Below, one piece after another: positions 48,990 through 57,463 of a stretch of 64,000 nt of DNA (its first letter is position 1; each line of letters opens with the position of its first letter). This stretch comes from Ectothiorhodospiraceae bacterium. GTDB taxonomy: Bacteria; Pseudomonadota; Gammaproteobacteria; XJ16; Halofilaceae. The notes under the pieces are model-generated. The model ran no database searches. It had not been told where the DNA came from and saw only the letters and a program-made list of their open reading frames with translations. The position numbers and the translations under genes were made by a program. The stretch covers positions 43,233 through 107,232 of the forward strand of contig SLKC01000002.1 in NCBI GenBank assembly GCA_007134775.1, read 5' to 3'.

Positions 48990-50797
48990 GCGCCCTGCCC
49001 ACCCACGTCCGCGACCAGCTCGAAGTCGCCGGCCTTCGCCCCGCCGACATCGCGCTGGCCGACTGGGGCTGGCGCCACGGCGGCGAACGCCCGGGCGCGC
49101 TTGGACTCGCGCTCGCCAACCACGCCGTGGGCCTGGGCCACACCGGTCTGCCCCTGCAGGCGCTCGGCGACGCCATTGGCCCCGCAGCCCGGCTGGTCAA
49201 TGCCGAACGCTTTGCCGAGGAGCTGTCCGGCAACCCCCTGGTCGCCACCGCCGATGGCGATACCCCGCTGCCGCTGGTCCTCGACGGCGACCATCTCTAT
49301 CTGCAGCGCTACTGGGCCTATGAGTGCGACCTGGCCGCGCGCCTGCGCGAGCTGCTCGCCGCGCCCCCCGCCCCGGTCGATACGGACCGACTCAGCCCGC
49401 ACGGGGGTCTTTTCGCCGGCGACTGGCTCGCTGCCGGGGAGACCAACTGGCAGGCCGTCGCCGCCTTCGTCGCCCAGCGCCACCGCTTCGCCGTGATCTC
49501 GGGCGGCCCCGGCACGGGCAAGACCTACACCATCGTGCGACTGATGCTGCGGCTCATCGAGGCCGCACTCGCCGACGGCGAGCAACCGCCCGTATTCCGC
49601 CTGGCCGCACCAACCGGCAAGGCCGCGGCGCGCATGCTCGCCTCCGTCCAGCGCGGCCTCGCCGAACTCGAGCCGCCCGCCACCGTGCAACAGCACTTGC
49701 CGGCGGAGGCCTCCACGCTGCACCGGCTGCTGCGTTTGCACCATGGCAGCACCCGCCCCGGCCACGATCGCGACCGCCCGATCCCGGCCGATGGGGTCAT
49801 CGTCGACGAGGCCTCCATGGTCGATCTGCCGTTGATGGCGAAACTCGCCGCGGCCGTGCCCGATCATGCCCGACTGATCCTGCTCGGCGACCGCTACCAG
49901 CTCGCCTCGGTCGAGAGCGGCTCCGTGCTCGCCGACCTGTGCGCGCCGGCCGGCGTCAACGCCTTCTCGGCAGACCAGCTCACGGCTGGGGCAACGCTAC
50001 TGGCGCGCGCTGAGTCGGCCACTCCGGCGTCCCCGCTCGGCGACCATGTGGTCACCCTGCAGACCAGTCACCGCTTCCAGGCCGACAGCCCCATCGGCCG
50101 GCTTGCCGCCGCGATCAATGCCGGTGATCCCGACGCCGTCGCGACCGTGCTTGACGACCCCAGCGAGGAAGTCCGGGCAACCTTCGATCCCGATGCCGGC
50201 CAGATCCAGCGCCTGGTCGAGGCGCTGGCCGAGCACTATGCGGCGCTACACGAGGCCGCCAGCCCGGAAGCCGCCATCAGCGCGCTCGAAGACATCCGCC
50301 TGCTCACGGCCACGCGCATCGGTCCCCTCGGTAGCGAGGCCATGAACCAGCGTGTTGCCGCTACCCTCGCAGCGCGTTACGGCTTCGACCCGAACGGCCA
50401 CTGGTACCACGGCCGACCGATCATGGTGTTGCAAAACGCACCGCGGGCCGGGCTGTTCAACGGCGATATCGGCATCGTCTGGGAGGACGCCGACGGCCCG
50501 ACCCGTGCATGGTTCCGCACCGAGGACGGCATGCGCTCCTTCCATCCATCGGTACTGCCCACCCACGACACGGTCTATGCGATGACCATCCACAAGAGCC
50601 AGGGCTCTGAGTTCGAGGTCGTCTACCTGCTCCTGCCGCCGGGGCAGTCGCGCGTGCTCACGCGCGAGCTGCTCTATACCGCCGTCACCCGCGCCCGTTC
50701 ACGGCTCGAAGCCTACGGCGCGCATGAGGCGTGGCGGGCCGGCGTGCGCAACCGCATCCATCGCTTCTCCGGAATCGGCCGGCGCGTCACCGAATAG
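48986..50797 (+). CDS. recD: exodeoxyribonuclease V alpha chain (RecD)
   Basis: 603 aa superfamily-1B 5'-3' helicase of RecBCD. Walker A is ISGGPGTGKTYTIVRLMLRL (about 171-190), followed by RLAAPTGKAAARMLASVQRG, Walker B with VIVDEASMVDLPLMAKLA and the C-terminal TIHKSQGSEFEVVYLLLP and TAVTRARSRLEAYG. The N-terminal domain that docks on RecC is present. Start overlaps recB by 4 bases. No ptrA gene lies within the recCBD cluster, unlike in E. coli. Confidence 0.96.
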   Translation: MSALPTHVRDQLEVAGLRPADIALADWGWRHGGERPGALGLALANHAVGLGHTGLPLQALGDAIGPAARLVNAERFAEELSGNPLVATADGDTPLPLVLDGDHLYLQRYWAYECDLAARLRELLAAPPAPVDTDRLSPHGGLFAGDWLAAGETNWQAVAAFVAQRHRFAVISGGPGTGKTYTIVRLMLRLIEAALADGEQPPVFRLAAPTGKAAARMLASVQRGLAELEPPATVQQHLPAEASTLHRLLRLHHGSTRPGHDRDRPIPADGVIVDEASMVDLPLMAKLAAAVPDHARLILLGDRYQLASVESGSVLADLCAPAGVNAFSADQLTAGATLLARAESATPASPLGDHVVTLQTSHRFQADSPIGRLAAAINAGDPDAVATVLDDPSEEVRATFDPDAGQIQRLVEALAEHYAALHEAASPEAAISALEDIRLLTATRIGPLGSEAMNQRVAATLAARYGFDPNGHWYHGRPIMVLQNAPRAGLFNGDIGIVWEDADGPTRAWFRTEDGMRSFHPSVLPTHDTVYAMTIHKSQGSEFEVVYLLLPPGQSRVLTRELLYTAVTRARSRLEAYGAHEAWRAGVRNRIHRFSGIGRRVTE

Positions 50798-50907
50798 TGA
50801 ATCGATGCGGGTCGCATCACCAAGATCGGGGGTAACGCCGTCACCACCTGCCTCATGCCCGTGCACAGTGAACGGATCCCGCGTCTCACGAAGCCCGGTG
50901 CCGTCTC

Positions 50908-51666
50908 TCAGCTGCGCAGCCGTTCGCCCAGTGCATCGAGTTGCGCACGCAGGTCATCGTAGTGGCCCGAGCGCGCAATCGCGTCGCGGAAGGTGGCGTT
51001 GAGACCCCCCTCGATGGAAAGATCGCCGATGGCAGCCTCGAGGCCGCCCGCCCGCTCCTTGCCAAGGCTGGCGAGGTAGCCGCTGTAGAGGTTTGTGACG
51101 TAGCGCTCGCCGGCATCCGGATCGCCGATCCGCTCCCCTAGCCAGGCGGCGATCGTCTGTAGCTCGGTGAGGACTGCCGCCATCGTTCCTGCCACCGCCC
51201 AGAACGGCTCGAGGTCTTGTTCGCGTTCGAGCGCAATGATCGGGTTGTCTTTACCGTATACCGTTTCCAGGGCGCTCGAGCGCGGGTGGACCGGCAACGG
51301 ACAGCCGCCCTGCTCGATCAACGGCATCGGGATGGTCACGCAGACCTCTTCTGCGGGGGCAACCCACTGGCGCAGCTCCGCGAGTTTGACTTCCGCCATC
51401 ACACTGATCACGGCCTGCTCAGCGGAGAAACGCAACTCAGGCAATACCACGCGCGCGGCTGCGGCCGGCAGGCAGAGGAAGACGACGTCGCTGCCTTCAA
51501 CCACCGCCTGCGGCGTGTCGGCGATCTCGACCACAGGATGGGTAGCGGCCAACTCCTCGGAGATGCTTTCGTTGCGCCGCGTAATGAGCACCGTATGCGC
51601 CCGATGGACAGCACCACCCACCAGACGGCGCGTGATTCTTCCCGTGCCGATGAATCCAATCTGCAT
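50908..51666 (-). CDS. NADP-dependent ProC-like dehydrogenase
   Basis: 252 aa. It begins MQIGFIGTGRITRRLVGGAV, a Rossmann dinucleotide site as in pyrroline-5-carboxylate reductase. VVFLCLPAAAARVVLPELRF and VCVTIPMPLIEQGGCPLPV follow the ProC layout (F420-oxidoreductase-like domain), but the signature of true ProC near the C-terminus is not clear. Probably an imino/keto-acid reductase with an unknown substrate. The ATG at 51666 follows GGGGGA. It lies next to an amidase gene on the same strand. Confidence 0.75.
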   Translation of the reverse strand: MQIGFIGTGRITRRLVGGAVHRAHTVLITRRNESISEELAATHPVVEIADTPQAVVEGSDVVFLCLPAAAARVVLPELRFSAEQAVISVMAEVKLAELRQWVAPAEEVCVTIPMPLIEQGGCPLPVHPRSSALETVYGKDNPIIALEREQDLEPFWAVAGTMAAVLTELQTIAAWLGERIGDPDAGERYVTNLYSGYLASLGKERAGGLEAAIGDLSIEGGLNATFRDAIARSGHYDDLRAQLDALGERLRS

Positions 51667-51795
51667 GCGTCCCCCATTGGCTATCGCGTGCGAGTGTACA
51701 CGAGGGGCCCCGCTGCCTTCAGTCGAACCCCGCACCCACTATCGGCTGTGGGATCAGGCGCATCCTCCGGATCCGTCGAAGCGGTCCGCGAACCG

Positions 51796-53211
51796 TCAGG
51801 TAGCAGGGAATGAGCGTATGACGGGAGACATCGGCGGCCAACGTTCCTCCACTGCCTTGCCCAGGGCCAGCACCTTGGCATCGGTGAAGCGATCACCGAC
51901 GATCTGGAGGCCGACCGGCAGTCCGTCGCAGGTGCCCACGGGGACCGATAGCGCGGGACACTGCGGCACGAGATTGAACGGACAGCAGAGATCCATGCCG
52001 GCGAAACGACCATCGACGGCGTTGACCTCGAAGTCAGCATCCGTCGTCTCGAGGCTCGGCGCCGGCACCGCACAGGTGGCAGAGAGCAGTACGTCGCAAC
52101 GGGCAAAGACCTCGGCGAGATCGCGCCAGACCCGCGTACGCAGGACCTCGGTCCGGCGGTAGGTCACGGCCCGCCGACGGCGCCCGGCGTCGATCAGCGC
52201 CAGCAGCGCCGGATCCATGTGGTGGCGATGGCCGCGCGTGTACTCCCCCCAGGCAGCGGCGAGCGTCACGCCCCAGACATCGAGCCAAGTGTCGTTGAGT
52301 GCGCGCGACCAGGGCAAGTCGATCCATTCGACCGTGGCCCCTGCCTGGGCGAGGGATGCGGCGACTTCCTCGATCCGCGCCGCCACCCCCGGCGCGAGCG
52401 CGTAGTAGCCGAGATCCGGGCACACCGCGATACGCATCCCCGCCACGGCCGGTTCGACCGGCACGGGGATCGCCTCGGGTGACGGCTGTGACTGGATGTC
52501 CGCGGCATGAGGGCCCTGCGTCGCCGCCAGGAACGCGGCCGCATCGTCGATGCAGCAGGCCAGCGGGCCGAAGTGGGAGATGTTGTCGAAGACCGTGGGC
52601 AGGATGTCCATGGGGATGCGGCCAAGGCTCGGCTTGAGGCCAACAACCCCGGACAGCGCCGCAGGGATGCGTACCGAGCCCCCCATGTCTGTGCCTTCGG
52701 CCAGCGGCGTGCACCCCGCCGCTACGGCGACCGCCGAGCCGCCGGATGATCCCCCGGGCGTACGTGCGGGGTCGTGCGGATTCCGGGTGGTCCCCCAGCG
52801 CGGGTTGTGGGTATAGCCCGAATAGGCGAACTCAGGCGTGTTCGTCTTGCCGATCACAATCGCGCCCGCCGCCTTGAGCCGCTGCACGATCACGGGATCG
52901 CTGTCGGGGACCCAGTCCCCAGTGCTCCACGAACCACGCGTGGTCAGATGGCCGCGCGTCGGCGTGAAATCCTTGATGGCTACAGGCACGCCTGCGAGCG
53001 TCCCGCCCTCGCCCGCTCGGCTGGCGACGCGCTCGTCAACCGCGCGAGCGGCCGCCCGAGCGCCATCGGGATCAAGAAGGACAAACGCATTAAGACCGGC
53101 GATCGCCTCGGCGCGCACCAGCGCTTCATCGACGACCGCCGTCGCCGAGCGCTCGCCCGCGCGGACAGCCGCGGCGACATCGATCGCCCTATGACCGGCT
53201 ACCATGCCCAT
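51796..53211 (-). CDS. amidase (amidase-signature family)
   Basis: 471 aa. The Ser-cisSer-Lys triad is visible: Lys in GVPVAIKDFTPTRG, the cis-Ser in RTPGGSSGGSAVAVAAGCTP, and the nucleophile Ser in GTDMGGSVRIPAALSGVVG. The family hydrolyses amides, carbamates or Glu-tRNA substrates; the lack of gatC or gatB nearby and the length argue for a general amidase rather than GatA. The start is uncertain: no strong ribosome binding site precedes the ATG at 53211, and 53205 is possible. Followed by the ProC-like dehydrogenase gene. Confidence 0.9.
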   Translation of the reverse strand: MGMVAGHRAIDVAAAVRAGERSATAVVDEALVRAEAIAGLNAFVLLDPDGARAAARAVDERVASRAGEGGTLAGVPVAIKDFTPTRGHLTTRGSWSTGDWVPDSDPVIVQRLKAAGAIVIGKTNTPEFAYSGYTHNPRWGTTRNPHDPARTPGGSSGGSAVAVAAGCTPLAEGTDMGGSVRIPAALSGVVGLKPSLGRIPMDILPTVFDNISHFGPLACCIDDAAAFLAATQGPHAADIQSQPSPEAIPVPVEPAVAGMRIAVCPDLGYYALAPGVAARIEEVAASLAQAGATVEWIDLPWSRALNDTWLDVWGVTLAAAWGEYTRGHRHHMDPALLALIDAGRRRRAVTYRRTEVLRTRVWRDLAEVFARCDVLLSATCAVPAPSLETTDADFEVNAVDGRFAGMDLCCPFNLVPQCPALSVPVGTCDGLPVGLQIVGDRFTDAKVLALGKAVEERWPPMSPVIRSFPAT

Positions 53212-53556
53212 GCCGTGGTCACACCAACAGTTCGCAACCGGGCGTGGCGCGGTGATACAGCTCGAACGGACTCCAATTCGATTGCCATAACCCACCAGGA
53301 AACTTCAAGCACATTGCACTCGCCGCTGTAGTATACCCGTCTTCAGAGATCTCTTCGGTTACGACATGCGATTTCACTGATTGTCCTACACGAAGATCGA
53401 GGCCCATCCTGACTGGGGCACCCATTGCCTTGCATGGCGATCGAGCCATTTGCTTAAATGTGCGCTAATGTTAGGTGAACATGTCACCTTGCCGTACGGG
53501 AACCGTCCCACCCGCCAGCGACCAGCCGGCCTGCGGCCCTGCGCTTTCAGCTTCGT
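53212..53556. other. AT-richer gap upstream of bioY
   Basis: The gap upstream of bioY is less GC-rich than the rest of the window. A 76-codon minus-strand frame (53219-53449) reads plausibly (TEEISEDGYTTAASAMCLK) but has no ribosome binding site and no known family, so it is left out as a gene. The gap also carries a small palindrome (listed separately). Confidence 0.3.
53473..53489. promoter_or_regulatory. palindromic operator candidate before bioY
   Basis: AGGTGA-ACATG-TCACCT: 6-bp arms with a 5-base centre, 71 bases upstream of the bioY promoter -10 box end. No match to BirA, BioR or BioQ sites that I can confirm. The regulator is not known. Confidence 0.35.
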
Positions 53557-53565
53557 TGCTATAAT
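53557..53565 (+). promoter_or_regulatory. extended -10 promoter of bioY
   Basis: TG-C-TATAAT, a perfect extended -10 box, ends 15 bases before the bioY ATG; transcription would start around 53572, inside or just after GGAGAG (53567-53572). The leader would be about 9 bases long. Confidence 0.5.
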
Positions 53566-53580
53566 TGGAGAGATCACGGG

Positions 53581-54153
53581 ATGACGAGCCAGTCCATCAT
53601 CGAGCAGCGCTACGCCTCGGACGCGACAGCGGTACGTGCCGCCCGTTTTGTCGTTCTTGCCGTAATCGGCAGCCTCCTGCTGACCGCCTCGGCCAGGGTC
53701 CAGATCCCGTTCTGGCCGGTACCACTAACCATGCAGACTTTCGTGGTCATGGTGCTGGCGCTCGGCTACGGGGGGCGACTGGCTACAGGGACGGTTGCCC
53801 TCTATCTCACCCAGGGGGCGCTCGGCTTGCCCGTGTTTGCCGCAGGTGGCGGCCTGGTGTACTTGACGGGTCCTACCGGCGGTTACCTGATCGGCTTCCT
53901 GGCAGCCGCGGCGTTGATGGGCTATCTGGGCGACCGGGGCTGGCATCGAACGGTCTTCCATGCCGTGATGGCCGCGCTCGCCGGTACGGCCGTCATTTTC
54001 GCCGTCGGGGTAGCGTGGCTCTCGGTGTTGGTCGGGTTCGTCCCGGCCATCATGAACGGCCTGGTTCCCTTCCTGCTCGGCGATGCCCTCAAGGTAGTGG
54101 CTGCCGGCCTGACCGTGGCGGGGGTCGGCCGAGTGGTGAATCGATCCCCCTGA
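53581..54153 (+). CDS. bioY: biotin transporter BioY (ECF substrate-binding component)
   Basis: 190 aa with six hydrophobic helices. Family stretches: QIPFWPVPLTMQTFVVMVLA, LTQGALGLPVFAAGGGLVYL, GPTGGYLIGFLAAAALMGYL. BioY binds biotin; some work alone and others with an ECF ATPase/transmembrane pair (bioMN). None is adjacent, so this one may work as a single-protein importer or use shared modules elsewhere. Confidence 0.95.
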   Translation: MTSQSIIEQRYASDATAVRAARFVVLAVIGSLLLTASARVQIPFWPVPLTMQTFVVMVLALGYGGRLATGTVALYLTQGALGLPVFAAGGGLVYLTGPTGGYLIGFLAAAALMGYLGDRGWHRTVFHAVMAALAGTAVIFAVGVAWLSVLVGFVPAIMNGLVPFLLGDALKVVAAGLTVAGVGRVVNRSP

Positions 54154-54256
54154 TCTCCGCGACGTCGACGATGGGCGCGATCGCTTGCACTCCGTGCGCA
54201 CGGCGCTGGTGCGGGGTTGGTTCACACTGACGGCGGCCCCCGCCCCGAGCTGCGCT

Positions 54257-54355
54257 TTAGCCCGTATTCGAGCGGATCGAGCGCGGCCCGCTGTCACCCT
54301 CGTACTCGAATCTCACCCAGCCCTTGAGTACGTAGACCAGCTGAAAGTCGAGTTC
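54257..54355 (-). pseudogene. relic of a cupin-domain gene
   Basis: The frame reads LELDFQLVYVLKGWVRFEYE then GDSGPRSIRSNTG and stops. The part DFQLVYVLKGWVRFEYEG closely matches the central strands of small cupin proteins (which then continue with a Gly/Glu-rich metal-binding turn). Here the cupin sequence breaks off on both sides: one end runs into the yceH start, the other into unrelated sequence. It is about 30 codons long, clearly too short to fold, and is read as a decayed remnant. Its minus-strand bases also supply the yceH ribosome binding site on the plus strand. Confidence 0.5.
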
Positions 54356-54365
54356 AAGGAATCCA

Positions 54366-55067
54366 ATGATGGACCGCGATCTGTCCCAAGAAGAACTCCG
54401 CGTTCTCGGCTCGCTGGTGGAGAAAGAAGCGACCACGCCGGAGCAATACCCGCTGTCGATCAATGCCGTTCGCAGCGCCTGCAATCAGAAGAGCAGCCGC
54501 GATCCCGTGCTCGCACTGACCGAGTCGGACGTGCGCGCGGCCATCGGTTCGCTCACCCGGCGCGGACTCGTGCGCACAGCGTCCGGGTATGGCGGCCGCG
54601 TCAGCAAATTCGCGCACCGTTTTGGAGCCCCCGCTTCCGGGCTCGAGCTGGACGCGGGGCAGATCGCGGTGCTCTGTGTGCTGTTCCTGCGCGGTGCGCA
54701 GACGCCCGGTGAGCTGCGCGCACGCACCCAGCGCCTGCACGCCTACGCCGACACGGGCGAAGTCGAAGCGACGCTGCACGCGCTGGAACAGCACCCGGAA
54801 GGCCCGTTGGTACGCCGCTTGCCGCGCGAACCCGGCAAGCGCGAACATCGCTACCTCCACTGCTTCGGTGCAACGCCCGACGCATCACGGGAAGGAGGCG
54901 GCAGCGACCTGTTCCCGACACCGCGCCCCGAGCCTGCAGCGCCCCATCCGACCGCTACGGCAGATCTGGAATCCCGGGTCGAGGCATTGGAAGACGCACT
55001 GCAGGCCATGGAGAAGCGAATCGAGCAGTTGATCGGCAGCCGGGACGACGACGGGCAATCGTCATGA
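54366..55067 (+). CDS. yceH: YceH-family (DUF480) winged-helix protein
   Basis: 233 aa. It reads LSQEELRVLGSLVEKEATTP then EQYPLSINAVRSACNQKSSR, the signature of the YceH/UPF0502 family, with two winged-helix units (about 5-90 and 95-170). The C-terminus has a predicted coiled coil (LESRVEALEDALQAMEKRIE). Function is not established. A second ATG one codon later is also possible; AAGGA lies just before. Convergent with the next small gene. Confidence 0.92.
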   Translation: MMDRDLSQEELRVLGSLVEKEATTPEQYPLSINAVRSACNQKSSRDPVLALTESDVRAAIGSLTRRGLVRTASGYGGRVSKFAHRFGAPASGLELDAGQIAVLCVLFLRGAQTPGELRARTQRLHAYADTGEVEATLHALEQHPEGPLVRRLPREPGKREHRYLHCFGATPDASREGGGSDLFPTPRPEPAAPHPTATADLESRVEALEDALQAMEKRIEQLIGSRDDDGQSS

Positions 55068-55101
55068 CCGACTTCGCACGCGCGGAGAACTCCTTTCAGC
55101 T

Positions 55102-55329
55102 TCAATTCTCGACATCGACCTCAACGCGTTTGATCCGACTGCCGGCCCCGGACTTGATCCGCACGGCGGATTTCGGACAACCGAAGTGCTTCGCCACGAG
55201 AGCCAGCAGCTCCGCATTTGCCCGCCCGTCCACGGGCGGCGACTTCACGCGTGCGAGCCACGTCCCGTCGCCACCCTGCTCCAACAGGGATGTCCGTGAC
55301 CGCGGCTTCATCCGAATCTGCAGCAGCAT
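55102..55329 (-). CDS. yggU: YggU-family (DUF167) protein
   Basis: 75 aa, the DUF167 alpha/beta fold: KPRSRTSLLEQGGDGTWLAR then VKSPPVDGRANAELLALVAK and KSAVRIKSGAGSRIKRVEVD, all family blocks. It starts at 55329 and not at the longer frame upstream. Function unknown; often linked to YggT or pyrroline reductase genes, which are not adjacent here. Confidence 0.88.
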   Translation of the reverse strand: MLLQIRMKPRSRTSLLEQGGDGTWLARVKSPPVDGRANAELLALVAKHFGCPKSAVRIKSGAGSRIKRVEVDVEN

Positions 55330-55407
55330 TCTCTGACCTTGGCAAACGGGCTGAAGAGGCGCTACGACGCCATACGGTATCACTAGCGAGAAAGTGGGTC
55401 GTCGGCG

Positions 55408-56103
55408 ATGGCCCGGAGCGCGCGCGACTTGAGGCTCGCTCCCCCCTCCACTCTCCCGATCCCCCGCCAGAATAGATGCCCCTTCGACGAATGTTGGACT
55501 GCTTACGCCCTGCCGGCTCTCGGGGGCACGGTGCTAGCGATCATCGCTGCGCTGTTGTGGACGATCGACAAGGTCTTCCGTCAGAAAACCGTCCTGGAGC
55601 GCCTAAGCGTGACCGACGTTCTCACCGAACTCCCCAATCGCCGTGGACTATTGCAGCACGCCGAGCAGATGCTCGCCCAGCATCGACGCCACGGGCGCCC
55701 GCTGAGTCTGGCGCTGATGGATCTCGACGACTTCAAGATCATCAACGACGGCGAAGGACATCCCGTTGGGGATGCCGTGCGCCATCATGTCGCTCATGCA
55801 ATCACGCAATCGACGCGCGGTAGTGACATGCTCGCCCGACTCGGTGGCGAGGCGTTCGGTCTGCTGATGCCGGAGACGGACCGCAAAGGGGCCTATGAAC
55901 TCTGTGAACGTATCCGCCAGCGGATCGAGGCGATGGAGTTACCGATGACGCAGAAGGTGCGCCACCTCACCGTCAGTGTCGGACTGACGACCACCCTGGT
56001 CAATGCCGACACGTCGTTCGACAACCTCTATGCCGATGCCGACCTTGCACTCTACGAAGCCAAACGCGAGGGCCGCAACCGCACGATTGTCCAGCGAGGA
56101 TGA
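55408..56103 (+). CDS. GGDEF-domain protein with degenerate active site
   Basis: 231 aa. One membrane helix near the N-terminus (ALPALGGTVLAIIAALLWTI, about 34-53) and then a GGDEF domain that starts TVLERLSVTDVLTELPNRRG. The catalytic motif reads GGEAF (146-150) in place of GG(D/E)EF, with the metal-binding fourth residue lost. The block around DLDDFKIINDGEGHPVGDAV also departs from consensus. The inhibitory-site RGSD (137-140) is kept, so it may bind c-di-GMP without making it. No sensor domain precedes the helix, which suggests an N-terminally truncated ancestor. Start at 55408 is uncertain, with a weak ribosome binding site. Confidence 0.8.
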   Translation: MARSARDLRLAPPSTLPIPRQNRCPFDECWTAYALPALGGTVLAIIAALLWTIDKVFRQKTVLERLSVTDVLTELPNRRGLLQHAEQMLAQHRRHGRPLSLALMDLDDFKIINDGEGHPVGDAVRHHVAHAITQSTRGSDMLARLGGEAFGLLMPETDRKGAYELCERIRQRIEAMELPMTQKVRHLTVSVGLTTTLVNADTSFDNLYADADLALYEAKREGRNRTIVQRG

Positions 56104-56296
56104 TCCGTTCTTTCGCCATCCGCCCGCGCGGCTGATGTGCCGGTTTCTCGTCGTGATGGCGCATATCGACCGACCAAGATCATGGCAGCATCGACTCGGG
56201 CCTCTTATACTCTTACGGAACCGGCCCATGATCCCTTGCCAGCCTGTCGCAGCAATCGCGCAGCACCGCCAATCCGTCCGACATACGCGGCTACAT

Positions 56297-57376
56297 CTAC
56301 CGAGGCATCTGGTAGCCCGGCGTTGACTCCATCACTTCGATCTCGCTGGCGTCCATATCCGCCCCGATGTCCTCGAACAGCGGTGTGGAGAGGTAGCGTT
56401 CACCAGTATCCGGGAGCATGGCCAGGATCACCGACCCCGTCGGGGCCCGTTCGGCGACCTCCATCGCTGCCGCAACCGTCGCACCGCCGGACACACCCGT
56501 GAATATGCCCTCACGTTGAGCCAGTTTGCGCGACCACTCGATGCCGGCGTGCCCGGCAACCGGAAGCAGCTCATCGACATACGATTCGTCGAGCGCTTCC
56601 TGCAACACCCACGGTATGAAATCCGGCGTCCAACCCTGAATCGGGTGCGGTTCGAAAGCCGGGTGACCGGCGGCCGGTTCGTGCGCTTGCGTTCGTTCCT
56701 GCGCCGTGCCGCTCGCCACAAGCTGAGCATTGCTCGGTTCACTCAGAATGAGATTCACGTCGGGTCGCTCGCGACGCAGCACACGGCCAACGCCGGCGAT
56801 GGTGCCACCGGTACCATAGCCGGTCACGAAGTAGTCCAGGCGCTGGCCATCGAAGTCGGCGAGGATCTCCCTGCCCGTGGTCGCCTCATGGATGTCGGCG
56901 TTGGCCTCGCTTTCGAACTGGTGGGCGAGGAACCAGCCATGGGCCTCCGCGAGCTCACGCGCCTTTTCGTACATGCCGAACCCCTTGAGTTCGCGCGGCG
57001 TGAGCACGACCTTCGCGCCGAGGAAGCGCATCATCCGACGGCGTTCGATGGAGAAACTCTCCGCCATGGTCACGACCAGTGGATAGCCCTTCGCCGCGCA
57101 GGCCATCGCCAGTCCGATGCCGGTATTGCCGCTGGTCGCCTCGACCACGGTCTGACCCGGTTTCAGCCTGCCATCACGCTCGGCGGCCTCGATGATGTTC
57201 AGCGCCAGGCGGTCCTTCACCGAGGCGGCGGGATTGAAGAACTCCGCCTTCGCGTACACGGTGACGTGCTCCGGCGGGAGATGGTTGAGACGAACGCAGG
57301 GCGTATTGCCGACCGTCTCCAGAATGCTGTCGTACAGGCGGCCGCGGCCATCCGTCGTCCGGGTTCCTGGTTGCAT
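56297..57376 (-). CDS. cysteine synthase (O-acetylserine sulfhydrylase), with insert
   Basis: 359 aa, about 45 more than usual for CysK. PLP Lys54 lies in FFNPAASVKDRLALNII, the substrate loop is EATSGNTGIGLAMA, and the phosphate cup is TGYGTGGTIAGVGRVL. An extra Gly/Pro/His-rich stretch (about 220-246, with AQERTQAHEPAAGHPAFEPH) precedes IQGWTPDFIPWVLQEALDE, and the tail after YLSTPLFED is longer. The family also includes cystathionine beta-synthase-like enzymes; the substrate should be O-acetylserine or a relative. GGAGAG precedes the ATG. Confidence 0.9.
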   Translation of the reverse strand: MQPGTRTTDGRGRLYDSILETVGNTPCVRLNHLPPEHVTVYAKAEFFNPAASVKDRLALNIIEAAERDGRLKPGQTVVEATSGNTGIGLAMACAAKGYPLVVTMAESFSIERRRMMRFLGAKVVLTPRELKGFGMYEKARELAEAHGWFLAHQFESEANADIHEATTGREILADFDGQRLDYFVTGYGTGGTIAGVGRVLRRERPDVNLILSEPSNAQLVASGTAQERTQAHEPAAGHPAFEPHPIQGWTPDFIPWVLQEALDESYVDELLPVAGHAGIEWSRKLAQREGIFTGVSGGATVAAAMEVAERAPTGSVILAMLPDTGERYLSTPLFEDIGADMDASEIEVMESTPGYQMPR

Positions 57377-57463
57377 GATTCTCTCCGTTGACGCGTCTTC
57401 ATGGCGAGGCAGGGATTGCAAGCACCGAAACCCCTGTTGCCCCATAGTGTCCCAACGTTGTTC

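Noticed and set aside
53219..53449. 76-codon minus-strand ORF upstream of the amidase
   Set aside because: The sequence looks protein-like in part, but there is no ribosome binding site, no recognised family and it abuts the amidase start; left as an unsupported possibility.
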